DNA of 64,000 nucleotides from positions 334,616-398,615 of the forward strand of contig CALODL010000021.1 of assembly GCA_942492115.1 (NCBI GenBank). Direction: 5' to 3'. The notes under the pieces are model-generated. The model saw nothing but the letters and a program-made list of their open reading frames with translations, was not told the origin of the DNA and did no database searches. Origin of the DNA: CALODL01 sp942492115. GTDB taxonomy: Bacteria > Planctomycetota > Phycisphaerae > UBA1845 > CAIVHJ01. Below, piece by piece: positions 28,345-37,500 of this stretch. The first letter of the stretch is position 1. Each line of letters starts with the position of its first letter. The position numbers and the translations under genes were made by a program.

Positions 28345-28427
28345 AGTCTCACGCAGCTGCCGCCCGCAACTGCGAATAGGACGTGCGGGAACGTACGCCG
28401 GCGAAGTGCCTTCTCGATACGCCCTGA

Positions 28428-28480
28428 GGTCGTCATGGCGGGGACCCGCCCCTCCACGCGGACGCCCCCGCCATGCGACC
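28428..28480. repeat. Inverted repeat (stem-loop)
   Basis: GGTCGTCATGGCGGGG (28428-28443) and CCCCGCCATGCGACC (28466-28480) are complementary apart from one bulged base, with a 22-base loop. There is no T-run, so it is not a typical terminator of the operon that ends at 28344. Confidence 0.6.
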
Positions 28481-28619
28481 ATTGAGGTGGCGCACGACGC
28501 TCGCCAACGAACAAGCGCGCTACGGACAGGTCATCAAGCACTCGGCTCGGCGACGCACGACCGGAGGCGTGTCCGGCGAATCTTCGTCGACATGTTCGCA
28601 TTCGACATCAAATGGCCGA

Positions 28620-28650
28620 CACACGCGGAGGATCGGGCCCTCCACGTGTG
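28620..28650. repeat. Inverted repeat (stem-loop)
   Basis: CACACGCGGAGG (28620-28631) pairs with CCTCCACGTGTG (28639-28650) with one mismatch and a 7-base loop. It ends 10 bases before a strong AAAGGAGG (28661-28668). Confidence 0.6.
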
Positions 28651-28672
28651 CGGCGTTAGGAAAGGAGGCAGC

Positions 28673-28705
28673 GTGAATCGACCCGGCATCGTCGTACCGC
28701 CTTGA
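28673..28705 (+). CDS. Candidate 10-codon micro-ORF
   Basis: GTG 28673 follows a near-perfect Shine-Dalgarno AAAGGAGG (28661-28668) at a 4-base spacing and encodes MNRPGIVVPP before TGA at 28703-28705. The whole ORF after its second codon forms the left arm of a 27-base inverted repeat, so translating it would melt or block that hairpin. It could be a leader ORF or pure chance. Confidence 0.35.
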   Translation: MNRPGIVVPP

Positions 28706-28770
28706 TGGTGGAGGCGCGGCCCACAAAATATCCCAACAGAACCTCAAGGCGGCACGACGATGCCGGGTCG
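28679..28770. repeat. 27-bp near-perfect inverted repeat
   Basis: Left arm 28679-28705 (starts CGACCCGGCATCGTCG) and right arm 28744-28770 (ends GACGATGCCGGGTCG) are complementary over 27 bases with a single A/G difference that becomes a G-U pair in RNA. The loop is 38 bases. The stem is much longer than a usual terminator and lacks a T-run. Confidence 0.8.
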
Positions 28771-29302
28771 ACGTCTCTCTCTCGTCCGATGTGATTCCTC
28801 CCAGGCATTCCGACAGGCCCATGCCGGTGCCGGAATCTTCATTCGAAACCCATGAAACAGGACACTGTGCGGTGTGATCGTCATTCAGAATTGTCGAGTG
28901 CACAGCTACCTCCTGGTTCGTCGATCAATCGCGATCTCTTGGCTTGGAGCGCACCGGCCGCCACGGCACACCGGATGCGCATATGTTCTCCTGTTGGGCG
29001 CAGATGCACCCGTATTCATGCATGTCGCGCGCTGCGCAACACGTCAACAGTTAGTAATTGAATCGCGCGGCTGGAGGTCGGGAATTAGTTGGCGTCCATG
29101 CCAGCTGCGGTTTGTTGTTCAGACATCTCAGTGGACTGCACTTGCTTCGATCGCTCGTGCGTGGACTCGTAATATACGAGAATGCCTTGTTTTATGCAAG
29201 CGCACATGCTGTTGAAAAAAGAAAAAAGTGTGCGTACGACTGTGCGCACATTCACATTTAGATTCAAGTTTTGTGTCGTGTCGTGCGCGTTGCGCACAAG
29301 GT

Positions 29303-30118
29303 TCAGGCGACCGGTATGTCACGCCGACAGAAGCGGACGAGACCGATGGTCCACGCAATAGCACCAAGGGCAACCAGGATGCCGATATCGACCAGAGGCC
29401 ACGCATTGGTGCGGATCACAGGCAACGGCCGGTAGTAGTACAGTAAGCCAATCTTGCTGAAGTCTTCGATGGCCGACCAGTACTGCGACAGGAAGTTGAG
29501 CAGGAACGACAGCAGCAGCCAGACGAGAACGGCGCCAATGGCTTGCCCGCGACGAGATGAGAAGCTCGCCACACACATCGTCACACACCCGATGCACAGC
29601 CACAACGCAACGAAATTCACCGCCAGCTTGACCAGAGCGTCGAATGCCAGGGGTTCGTCGAGTGGCGCGATGAGCTCACCGAGGAACGTTCCGCCCAGCA
29701 TGACGCCGAACAGAGGGCCAGCAAAGACCATCCATCCGATCGAAGCACTGACATAAACCTCTCGGCGATTGACGGGCAGCGTGAACAGCAAGTCGGCGGT
29801 TCCCCACTCGATTTCGGCGACGGTCACGCGGGTACACACGACGAGCAGAAAAGACCAGCTCATGGCAAACAGCAACGGATGGGCGAACCCAATCGTGATC
29901 AAGCCTGTTGGCGTAATCGCCTCGCCGAGCTCTTCGCCCAGCAGCATTCGAGCAAAGCGCTGGAAAATCTCCTTATTGATCCACAAGTATTCCATCTCAC
30001 CGATGAAATCCTGCATGACGATGACGAAGAGCATCTCGAGGAGGAAGATACCCAGGCCGCACAAGCCCCCAATGAACAATGCATCGCGCAGTGTCTTGAT
30101 CAAGATGGCGCGCGTCAT
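29303..30118 (-). CDS. ABC-2 type transporter permease
   Basis: 271 residues with six predicted membrane segments (about 14-36, 80-100, 127-150, 165-190, 196-215, 240-258). Between helices 2 and 3 it has EIEWGTADLLFTLPVNRREVYVSAS, the pattern of ABC-2/NatB-like permeases (E..GT...L.LP..R). It overlaps the ATPase gene by 4 bases, so the two form one exporter. The substrate is unknown. Confidence 0.82.
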   Translation of the reverse strand: MTRAILIKTLRDALFIGGLCGLGIFLLEMLFVIVMQDFIGEMEYLWINKEIFQRFARMLLGEELGEAITPTGLITIGFAHPLLFAMSWSFLLVVCTRVTVAEIEWGTADLLFTLPVNRREVYVSASIGWMVFAGPLFGVMLGGTFLGELIAPLDEPLAFDALVKLAVNFVALWLCIGCVTMCVASFSSRRGQAIGAVLVWLLLSFLLNFLSQYWSAIEDFSKIGLLYYYRPLPVIRTNAWPLVDIGILVALGAIAWTIGLVRFCRRDIPVA

Positions 30119-31014
30119 GCCTGGCTGCTCCCACGGTCGTCGGTGTAGTAAGCCAGAAACAGATCCTCGAGGTCCGGGGGGGCAATATTGACGTCAGCGA
30201 CAGGCGCACGAGACAGCCACAGAAGCAACTCCTTCATCGGCCCGGCCCACGTCCCCTTCCAGAGATACTTGTCCTGTACGCCAATACTAAATCCCGACGG
30301 GACGCCGCCCGGAATCGCCTCGCCATGTTCGAACATGATCTCGACGTGACGCACGGCCCGTGTTCGTAGTTGCTCGATGCGTTCCTGTTCGATGATCCGG
30401 CCACCACGCACAATCGCAACCCAGTCACACAGCTGCTCGACTTCTGACAGGGTGTGGCTGGAGAACATGACCGTTCTGCCCTCGTCGGCCACGCGGCGCA
30501 ACTCCGTAAGCAACAGATCGCGCATCAGTGGATCCAACGTGATCGTCGGCTCATCGAGAATGAGCAGGCGTGGCCCATGCATCAGTGCCTGAATCAAGCC
30601 GATCTTCTGTTTCATCCCCCGTGAGCAGTTGCGCACGCGCTTGCTCAGGTCGAGATCGAACAACTCCGCGAGGCGTTCGATCTCAGACCGAGAGGATGTA
30701 CCCCGGGCATCATCGAGAAAACGCAGCAATGCCCGAGCGGTCATCTGCGGGTACAGGCTGATGTCGCCCGGCAGGTAGCCGATATCACGACGGGCCCGGG
30801 GTCCGTGTGTCCAGGCGTCCATTTCAAACACACGTGCACGACCCGACGTGGCCCGCAACAACCCCAGCAGAATTCGAATAGTCGTCGTCTTCCCAGCACC
30901 GTTGGGTCCGAGGAATCCAAACAATGCTCCGCCCGGGACGCACAAATCAATTCCATGAAGCACTTCAACGGAACCGTAATGCTTACGCAAAGCTGTTGTT
31001 TGAATGACGTTCAT
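30115..31014 (-). CDS. ABC transporter ATP-binding protein
   Basis: 299 residues. Walker A GPNGAGKTTT (about 37), Q-loop region IGYLPGDISLYPQ, a signature that reads NCSRGMKQKIGL (Cys-Ser-Arg-Gly for LSGGQ), Walker B LLILDEP (about 155) and switch His in MFSSHTLSEVEQL. The C-terminal about 80 residues are a DrrA-like extension. Typical of ATPases partnered with ABC-2 permeases such as the downstream gene. Confidence 0.88.
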   Translation of the reverse strand: MNVIQTTALRKHYGSVEVLHGIDLCVPGGALFGFLGPNGAGKTTTIRILLGLLRATSGRARVFEMDAWTHGPRARRDIGYLPGDISLYPQMTARALLRFLDDARGTSSRSEIERLAELFDLDLSKRVRNCSRGMKQKIGLIQALMHGPRLLILDEPTITLDPLMRDLLLTELRRVADEGRTVMFSSHTLSEVEQLCDWVAIVRGGRIIEQERIEQLRTRAVRHVEIMFEHGEAIPGGVPSGFSIGVQDKYLWKGTWAGPMKELLLWLSRAPVADVNIAPPDLEDLFLAYYTDDRGSSQA

Positions 31015-31396
31015 GAATGAGGATTAGACGCTGCACAACGCTAACTTGCAACGGCGGGGCGGAAGGGGCATCCCTGGCCAGCTCTATATCCAGAAAGCGA
31101 GAGAGCAATTTAGCTTCCACGATTCTACTGAAGGACCACAAAAAAAAACCGATGCCCGGGAAACGGGCACCGGCTCTTCCCCCCCTGCTTAGGCCAGGCC
31201 TGAATCAGGAGGTCAGGTGTGGTCGCTGCACGCCACAACTCAATCTGTTCTACTCCCCCACTCACCAGATGCCGAGTTGCGGTCAACCGATTGGTGGTCG
31301 GCCATGAGATGCTATGAAGCGGCAGCCACGGGGATCAACCGACCACGCGGTATATGAGCCTGACGCGTCTCCCGCGTTCGTGTTATCGGTCCCATC
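31015..31396. other. Intergenic region with terminator
   Basis: 382 bases between the ABC ATPase start and the aldo/keto reductase stop. It contains the terminator listed at 31140-31173 and probably the promoter of the ABC operon on its left side. No ORF with a credible translation signal is seen. Confidence 0.5.
31140..31173 (-). terminator. Intrinsic terminator
   Basis: On the minus strand the arms CCGGTGCCCG and CGGGCATCGG (one mismatch, 5-base loop) are followed by nine T. It would end transcripts coming from the aldo/keto reductase gene, about 225 bases upstream. Confidence 0.75.
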
Positions 31397-32383
31397 CTAG
31401 CCGCCCGTAGCAGGCGGCACCCAGGCAGGTCGCACTGGGAACAGTGCATCGAGGGCAGTGCACACCTCTGGAGTGATGTTGACATCCAAAGCCTTGATAT
31501 TCTCATCGAACTGTTCGACGCTACGTGCGCCCAGGATCACGCTCGACACGCCCGGTTGTGCCGCAGCCCACGCAAGAGACAGTTGCGCACGTGAACAGCC
31601 CATGTCATCCGCATGCTTCTTGAAGTCTCGGACGCGCTGGATGTTCTTCTCCGTGAAACGCCCCTCGCGAATCCACTCTTCCTCCGCCATCCGCGTTCCT
31701 TCGACCAGGCCTTGATCATACTTACCAGTCAACATGCCCATGCCCAATGGACTCCAGATCACCGTGCCCATCCCCCATGCCTGGGCGACCGGAACCATAT
31801 CGCGTTCAAACAGGCGGCGAGCCAACAGGCTGTATTCTGGTTGTTCAACCTGTGGACGGTGTAGCCCGAGTCGTTCGCACACTCTTCCGACATCGTTCAG
31901 CTGTTGGCCGGTCCACTGGCTCGTACCCCAGTAATGGACCTTGCCCTGGCGGACGAGGTCGTCCATGGCCTGGGCCGTTTCATCGAGCGGTGTGTCGGTG
32001 TCGTAGCGGTGACAGAAATACACGTCGATGTAGTCCGTACCGATGCGCCGGAGACTCTTGTCGACCGATTCCATGATGTGTTTGCGTGACAAGCCGCGAT
32101 CGTTAACATCATCGCTCATCGGCCAGAACACCTTGCTCGATATGACCAACTCGTGGCGTGGAAAATCCTTGAGGATCGCACCCATAGTCTGTTCTGACTG
32201 GCCCTTCACGTAAATATCGGCCGTATCAAAAAAATTGATACCCGCGTCAAAGGCCCGCGTGATGATCGACCTGGCGACTGATTCTTCTGTGATCTTGTAC
32301 CCGAACGTCATCCAACCACCCAGGCCAAACTCACTGACCCTGGTTCCACAGCGCCCCAGCGAACGGAATCTCATTTCAGACAT
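31397..32383 (-). CDS. Aldo/keto reductase
   Basis: 328 residues from ATG 32383. NADPH-dependent carbonyl reductase of the voltage-gated K-channel beta-subunit-like group. GLGGWMTFGYKIT near the N-terminus, FDTADIYVKGQSE with the catalytic Asp and Tyr (about 52-57), the Lys in SSKVFWP (about 83), the His in YFCHRYD (about 124), WGTSQW, NQ-equivalent QVEQPEYSLL and IWSPLGMGMLTGKY. The substrate is not predictable. Confidence 0.88.
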   Translation of the reverse strand: MSEMRFRSLGRCGTRVSEFGLGGWMTFGYKITEESVARSIITRAFDAGINFFDTADIYVKGQSEQTMGAILKDFPRHELVISSKVFWPMSDDVNDRGLSRKHIMESVDKSLRRIGTDYIDVYFCHRYDTDTPLDETAQAMDDLVRQGKVHYWGTSQWTGQQLNDVGRVCERLGLHRPQVEQPEYSLLARRLFERDMVPVAQAWGMGTVIWSPLGMGMLTGKYDQGLVEGTRMAEEEWIREGRFTEKNIQRVRDFKKHADDMGCSRAQLSLAWAAAQPGVSSVILGARSVEQFDENIKALDVNITPEVCTALDALFPVRPAWVPPATGG

Positions 32384-32523
32384 GGCTGTGTCTCCCACTC
32401 TGTTTGCGTATTGGGCTCTGTCTGACAACGACGGCTTGGAGATCGGGCGAGGCGTTGGCTGTCAAGGCCGCAGGAAGCAAGCGCCTGCAGCCGATCGTAG
32501 CTGACGGAGTGTTCAGACAGCGC

Positions 32524-33306
32524 CTAGTCGAGTAACGCGATCATACGCACCGGCCCGCCGCTACCACCGCCAATCTTCATCGGCAGCGCGATGACATCAA
32601 ACCCCCGGGCCGGCAAACGCCCGAGATTGGCAACATTCTCGAACGCCGGAATGTCGTGTTCGAAGAGTCTGACATGACTCTCGAACAGAGTCGATTGGCC
32701 GTAGTCGATGCTCGGCGTATCGAGGCCGACCGCGCGAATGTGCCGCGCGGTCGCCAACCACAGCGCCGCGTCCGGATGCAACCCGGGAAAATGCAGCTTG
32801 GCCACGGCATCAGGGCCCCGTTCGTCGGTCCCCATGTACTGCACCCGATCGGGCCAGAATTGGCCATACCCTGTGTTCAGTAGCACGATCTTGTCGAACA
32901 GAGTGTCGTGATGTGCCCGCTCCCACGCCAGGAGGTCGTCGATAACAACCTGATAGTCGCGGTCGGCTGCGCAGTGCGCCGACACATCGACAACAACCGC
33001 CGGACCCATGACGCGCCGCAACGGAATCTCATCCATGGCAGCGCCACCATCGTAGAAATGAACCGGCGCGTCGACGTGCGTGCCGCCGTGTTCCGGGCTG
33101 CAGAACGAACCCGCGGCATAGTAGTAGCCCTTTGGCGTAACGCCGGCGTGCTTGGTCGTCCGCTCGAATCCCTTCTCGGTTGGCCAGAAGATGGTGTCGT
33201 GGTCCAACGTATGAGTCAGATCGACGACAGTATAACGGTCAACGCCACGCCCTTGCGTACACCCGGCACACGACACGGCGCCAATAATGGCCAGCATCCG
33301 AACCAT
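32524..33306 (-). CDS. Cyclase-family metal-dependent hydrolase, exported
   Basis: 260 residues from ATG 33306 with AAAGGAGG upstream. A signal peptide with lipobox-like SCAGC (Cys about residue 16). Kynurenine-formamidase/cyclase fold (PF04199): LTHTLDHDTIFWP (about 31), metal motif HGGTHVDAPVHF (about 73) and GLDTPSIDYG. Being exported makes a kynurenine role unlikely; an amidase or lactonase acting outside the cytoplasm is possible. Confidence 0.8.
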   Translation of the reverse strand: MVRMLAIIGAVSCAGCTQGRGVDRYTVVDLTHTLDHDTIFWPTEKGFERTTKHAGVTPKGYYYAAGSFCSPEHGGTHVDAPVHFYDGGAAMDEIPLRRVMGPAVVVDVSAHCAADRDYQVVIDDLLAWERAHHDTLFDKIVLLNTGYGQFWPDRVQYMGTDERGPDAVAKLHFPGLHPDAALWLATARHIRAVGLDTPSIDYGQSTLFESHVRLFEHDIPAFENVANLGRLPARGFDVIALPMKIGGGSGGPVRMIALLD

Positions 33307-33376
33307 GCGGCACCTCCTTTCGGGGGCGCAGTATGGGTTACTCCAAAGGGTAACGCAAGGGCTGCGCACGATGGCG

Positions 33377-34507
33377 TCACTCGTTCACTCGGCCTGCCAG
33401 ATCGGCGACAACCTCGCGCAACGCATCTACCACGCGCGCATAGTGATCATAGGTGAGCTGATCAGCCGTGTCGGTATCTCGATGATAATGTGGGTAGCGA
33501 AACGGAGCCGTGTCGGTAATCATCACCGCCGGATAGTCGACCTGCCAGAAGGACCAGTGATCCGACCAACCGATTCCAGGTACACCGGCCGGCGCCGCCA
33601 CGCCCTCCGATGGGAACTGCGCGTGGTGCCTGAACGAGGAGATGACATCGTAAACGAGACCGCGCGACTCGATGTTTCCAACCACAGCCACGAAGTTCCC
33701 CACGTCGGGGTAGAACACGTTCAAGGGTCGCGGGTAGCGCTGGCTGTTTGCCGCATCGGAGTAATAGCCCATGGTTTCGAGGCTGATCATCGCAATGATG
33801 TTGTCCTCGTTCTGGGCACAGCGCCGCGCATAGATCACGCTGCCCATTGCCTCGCTTTGGAAGTAGGGAGGTTCCTCGTTGACGAAGCCCACGAATCGAA
33901 TCGTGCGACGGGTGTCCACACCAGCAAAGGCGTCCGCCAGCGCCAGCAATGCGGCCACGCCGGAGGCGTTGTCGTTGGCCCCATCGCAACCCGGCACCGT
34001 ATCGTAATGGGCACCCAACACGATGATCTGTTCCGCCAGATCCGTTCCAGGATGCTCGGCCTCGATATTGTGGCATCGTTGACCGTCGACCTCGAAGGGC
34101 AGCTTACGGGCCGTGTATCCCAGGCTCTCGTACCGCTTCATGATGTGATCCGCGGCACGCTCCAGGCGATGCGGAAGGCGCATGTTCCGCTGGCCGATCC
34201 GCTCCGCCAGAGCACGGACATCCGCCTCGAGGACATCGCGGAGAGCATTCTGACCAGCTGTCATCGGAGGGACGGGTGCTGTCCAGGAACGGCCCGGCAT
34301 ACGGATCATGACCACGTAGCAGACCAGAAGGAAGACACCTGAAAATGTGGACACGATACCGGACAACAGCGCGAAACGACGGAGGATCTTCTTCCGCGGT
34401 CGGGCTGCGTCCGGTGCAGCTGGTTCGGTGTTTATGTCTGATTCGCCCACGCCCGCATGGTATGTCGGACACGTGGTCGGTTCAACGGACAAAAAAGGGC
34501 GGGCCAT
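33377..34507 (-). CDS. M28-family metallopeptidase, membrane anchored
   Basis: 376 residues if ATG 34507 is used. The N-terminus is cytoplasmic, followed by one membrane helix (about residues 43-67). The M28 zinc-site motifs are GAHYDTVPGCDGANDNASG (about 168), FVNEEPPYF (about 205), ETMGYYSD and DTAPFRYPHYHRDTDT (about 333). All expected ligands (H, D, E, D, H) are present. ATG 34507 lies inside the terminator hairpin of the upstream gene, so GTG 34450 may be the real start. Confidence 0.82.
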   Translation of the reverse strand: MARPFLSVEPTTCPTYHAGVGESDINTEPAAPDAARPRKKILRRFALLSGIVSTFSGVFLLVCYVVMIRMPGRSWTAPVPPMTAGQNALRDVLEADVRALAERIGQRNMRLPHRLERAADHIMKRYESLGYTARKLPFEVDGQRCHNIEAEHPGTDLAEQIIVLGAHYDTVPGCDGANDNASGVAALLALADAFAGVDTRRTIRFVGFVNEEPPYFQSEAMGSVIYARRCAQNEDNIIAMISLETMGYYSDAANSQRYPRPLNVFYPDVGNFVAVVGNIESRGLVYDVISSFRHHAQFPSEGVAAPAGVPGIGWSDHWSFWQVDYPAVMITDTAPFRYPHYHRDTDTADQLTYDHYARVVDALREVVADLAGRVNE

Positions 34508-34520
34508 ACATGACCCGCCC
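34491..34520 (-). terminator. Intrinsic terminator of the giant secreted-protein gene
   Basis: Minus strand GGGCGGG (34520-34514), 10-base loop, CCCGCCC (34503-34497), six T. It sits 29 bases after the stop at 34549 and overlaps the first ATG of the M28 peptidase gene. Confidence 0.8.
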
Positions 34521-34548
34521 CTATGTGTTGAGTAGTGTTCGCTCTGGC

Positions 34549-37500
34549 TCAACGCGAACGACGAACTTTCGTAGAACCGACAGTGATGACTGCTGCCGAA
34601 GCGTCCGTGATATCAATCTTACCCGTCGCAAGCGTCGGGAATACGAATGTCCTCTGGGCAACATCTTCATCATCGTGCAGCAGTTCGATCATGAATGTCC
34701 CGGCAGCCTGTTTGCCCACGCGATAGGTATACGTGGCCAGGTAGCCGTCGACTGCCGTGTTGACCCCATCACCATCGAGTCCCACGACCATCTGTCCGGT
34801 CTTCAGGTTGTAGGCATCCCAGAAAGCCAGACCATCGAACACGTGGGCCACTTTGCCATCCCGCACCGCAATGTCGATCAACTCGAGCCCACCGCGCGCG
34901 CCGCCCGAAACGTGAAGATGCAACTGGTAACCACGCAAGTCGGCCAAGCCTTCTTCCATGTACACATCGATCGTCACCAGTTGCCCCGGGCGGGCATCAA
35001 CTATCGACGACTCGAGTCGAATGGTTGACCAATCGACAACCGTAGGAGCAAGAATGGGAGCTGGCCCGCCCGCGCAGGTACACGGGGAACTTCCGCCAAA
35101 GGCATTCAGTGCCGCGAAAGCATCGTTGCCGTCACACACACCATCCGGTTCGCAACTGCCAAACTGACCACCGGCATCGACATTGTAGGCCGTCGGTGGA
35201 GATACTTCGCAGGGATACTCCTCCGGTGGCTCACTGTCATTTGGATCATCATCTGCAAAACAGTTCAACGCATGGAAGCGGTCGTTGCCGTCGGCCGTGC
35301 CATCAGGCGCACACTCGCCAAACTGGCCACCCATGTCAGCAAAACCGATATCGGTTCCGGCACAGACACCGGCACTACACGCCCACCATATGCAATTGTC
35401 ATCACGGATACCGTTGAGGTCGAGGTCGGCGCAGTCACCGTGGGTGGTACAAGATCGTATATCGACACAACCCCCGCTGACACACGTACCCTCGCCACCA
35501 TTGCACGGCAGCCCTTCGTTGGCCGGCTCGAGCACGTCGCAATTGCCGTCGGCACCTCCGGCAGCACATGACGCCACATTGCACTCGTCGTCCATAGCAG
35601 AGCAATCCGCCGGATCGCCGCCAGTACATGCTCCGGCCTGACAGGCCTCGTTGAGGTTACACGCATCGCCATCATCACACGGCGTTCCGTTGGCCACTGC
35701 GAACAAGGCATCACAGTTGCCCTCGGCCCCGGATGACGAACACCCTGCGGTATTGCACTGATCACCTGCACCCGAGCAGTCAGGCGCAGCCCCACCGGAG
35801 CATGCTCCACTCTGGCACGTCTCGCCGACGTTGCAGGGATCGCCATCGTCACACCCGGTGCCGTCGGCTAGCGGAGTGACGATGTCACAGTTCCCGCTGC
35901 CACCCGCCGGATCACACGAGGCCATCGCGCAGGCGGTACCTGCTCCCGAGCAATCGACGGCAGAGCCACTGCAGCTGCCGCCCCCGCACACATCACCAGT
36001 CGTGCACGCGTCGCCGTCGTCGCAGGACGCATTGTTGTTGGCGAATACGCAACCGCTGCCCGAATCGCATGAATCATCGGTACAGGCATTGCCGTCGTCA
36101 CAGGTCAACGAACCACCACCGACGCACACACCTGCGGAACAACTATCGCCCGTCGTACAGGCATCGCCGTCATCGCAACTTCCAGCGGCGTTGGTGTACT
36201 GGCAGCCTAGCTCCGCGATACACTCGTCGAACGTGCAGGGGTTGCCGTCATCGCAACCCGAGCCGCAGGCATCGCACACCAGGCGATCTACGATGAACGC
36301 GTCGATCCCTGCGTTGGTCACGGAGTCGTTCGGCTGATCCGCGACGCGAAAGCGGACCCGCACTTCGGATGTCGGCTCGACAAATGACCCGACGATGAAT
36401 GACGTCGTGACCCACTGAGAGTCCGTTCCCGTCACCGTCTCGACATCGACCCAGTTCGCCCCGTCATCGTTGCTGACCGCAACGACCATGACGTCTGCTT
36501 CCGCATTGCTCGCGTCGCTGCAGAAGAACCACTTACTGTACGTCACCACGCCATCTGCTCCGGCCAGATCGATGACCGGTGAGATGAGATCGGTAGGCCC
36601 GCCATCCAGATCGGAGCTGCCCGCAGTATGGCCACCACACGCACCGGTGGACGGACAGTTCTGCGTCACGAACGCCATGGTATTGGCGCCCGGCTCGGCG
36701 TCCGCGCCAGGCTGAGCAACAGAGGAGCCACTGATGGTCTGGACCGGATTGGCAACTTCCCATTCACCAGACGTGACCGACTCGCTCGCGACGGTCCACG
36801 CGGACACGTCCGCCTCAAAACTCTCGGACAGTGTTGTCTCTGTGCCCAGTGCAACCAGGGTAAACCGTTCTGTAGAGTCTTCGATCTCCACCCCACCGAT
36901 GGCCTCGACGACGAACGAATATGTGTACGCATCAGTACAGGTGCCTGCAGGAAGATCGACCGAGTATGTGTTGTTGCCCAACCACGTCATGGGCACACTG
37001 GTCGTGTCCCCGCCGTTGATCGACAGTTGCATCACGCCACCGGCCGGATCAGGTGCGGCACCGCCGACAGGCGCAACCTGCACCTCGATCTTGGAGGGGG
37101 TCCCCGGAGCAATCATGCCGGGAGTCCCCTGCGGATAACTGAACACGAAACCGAACGGTGGCTGGTTGATGTACACCGCGCAGCCGCCGCTCGTACTGCA
37201 GAGAAACAAATCGTCCCAATCATCCCCGTTGATATCGAAGTTCCAGACGTCGTTACTGCCTTGGTAATGAGCGGTCGAGATTCCACAATCGCCTTCGTTC
37301 TGGAAGGTCGGCAGGCAGCCCACGCCGGCACATTGGCCCGTGTGATAGAGAAAGCCACGCGTGCCGGGGTTGACGAGATCGACATCCATCGAAGTGATGA
37401 AGACGTCTTCGAACCCATCCTTGTCCAGATCCATGAACTTGTTGTTGCCGCCGAAAGCACCCTCCGAATCAAGAATGATGATGTCGGTCCAGATGGCCTG

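Larger units (their letters stand above)
28345..29302. other. Long intergenic region with three stem-loops
   Basis: No standard gene is convincing here. The first 430 bases are GC-rich and hold three inverted repeats (listed separately) and a 10-codon mini-ORF. The last about 400 bases (28860-29300) are more AT-rich, with short alternating purine-pyrimidine stretches such as GTGTGCGTACG near 29228; I see nothing functional in them beyond the likely 3' side of the ABC permease gene. Confidence 0.5.

Noticed and set aside
28852..29261. Several short ORFs in the AT-rich part of the intergenic region
   Set aside because: No ribosome binding sites and no protein-like composition.
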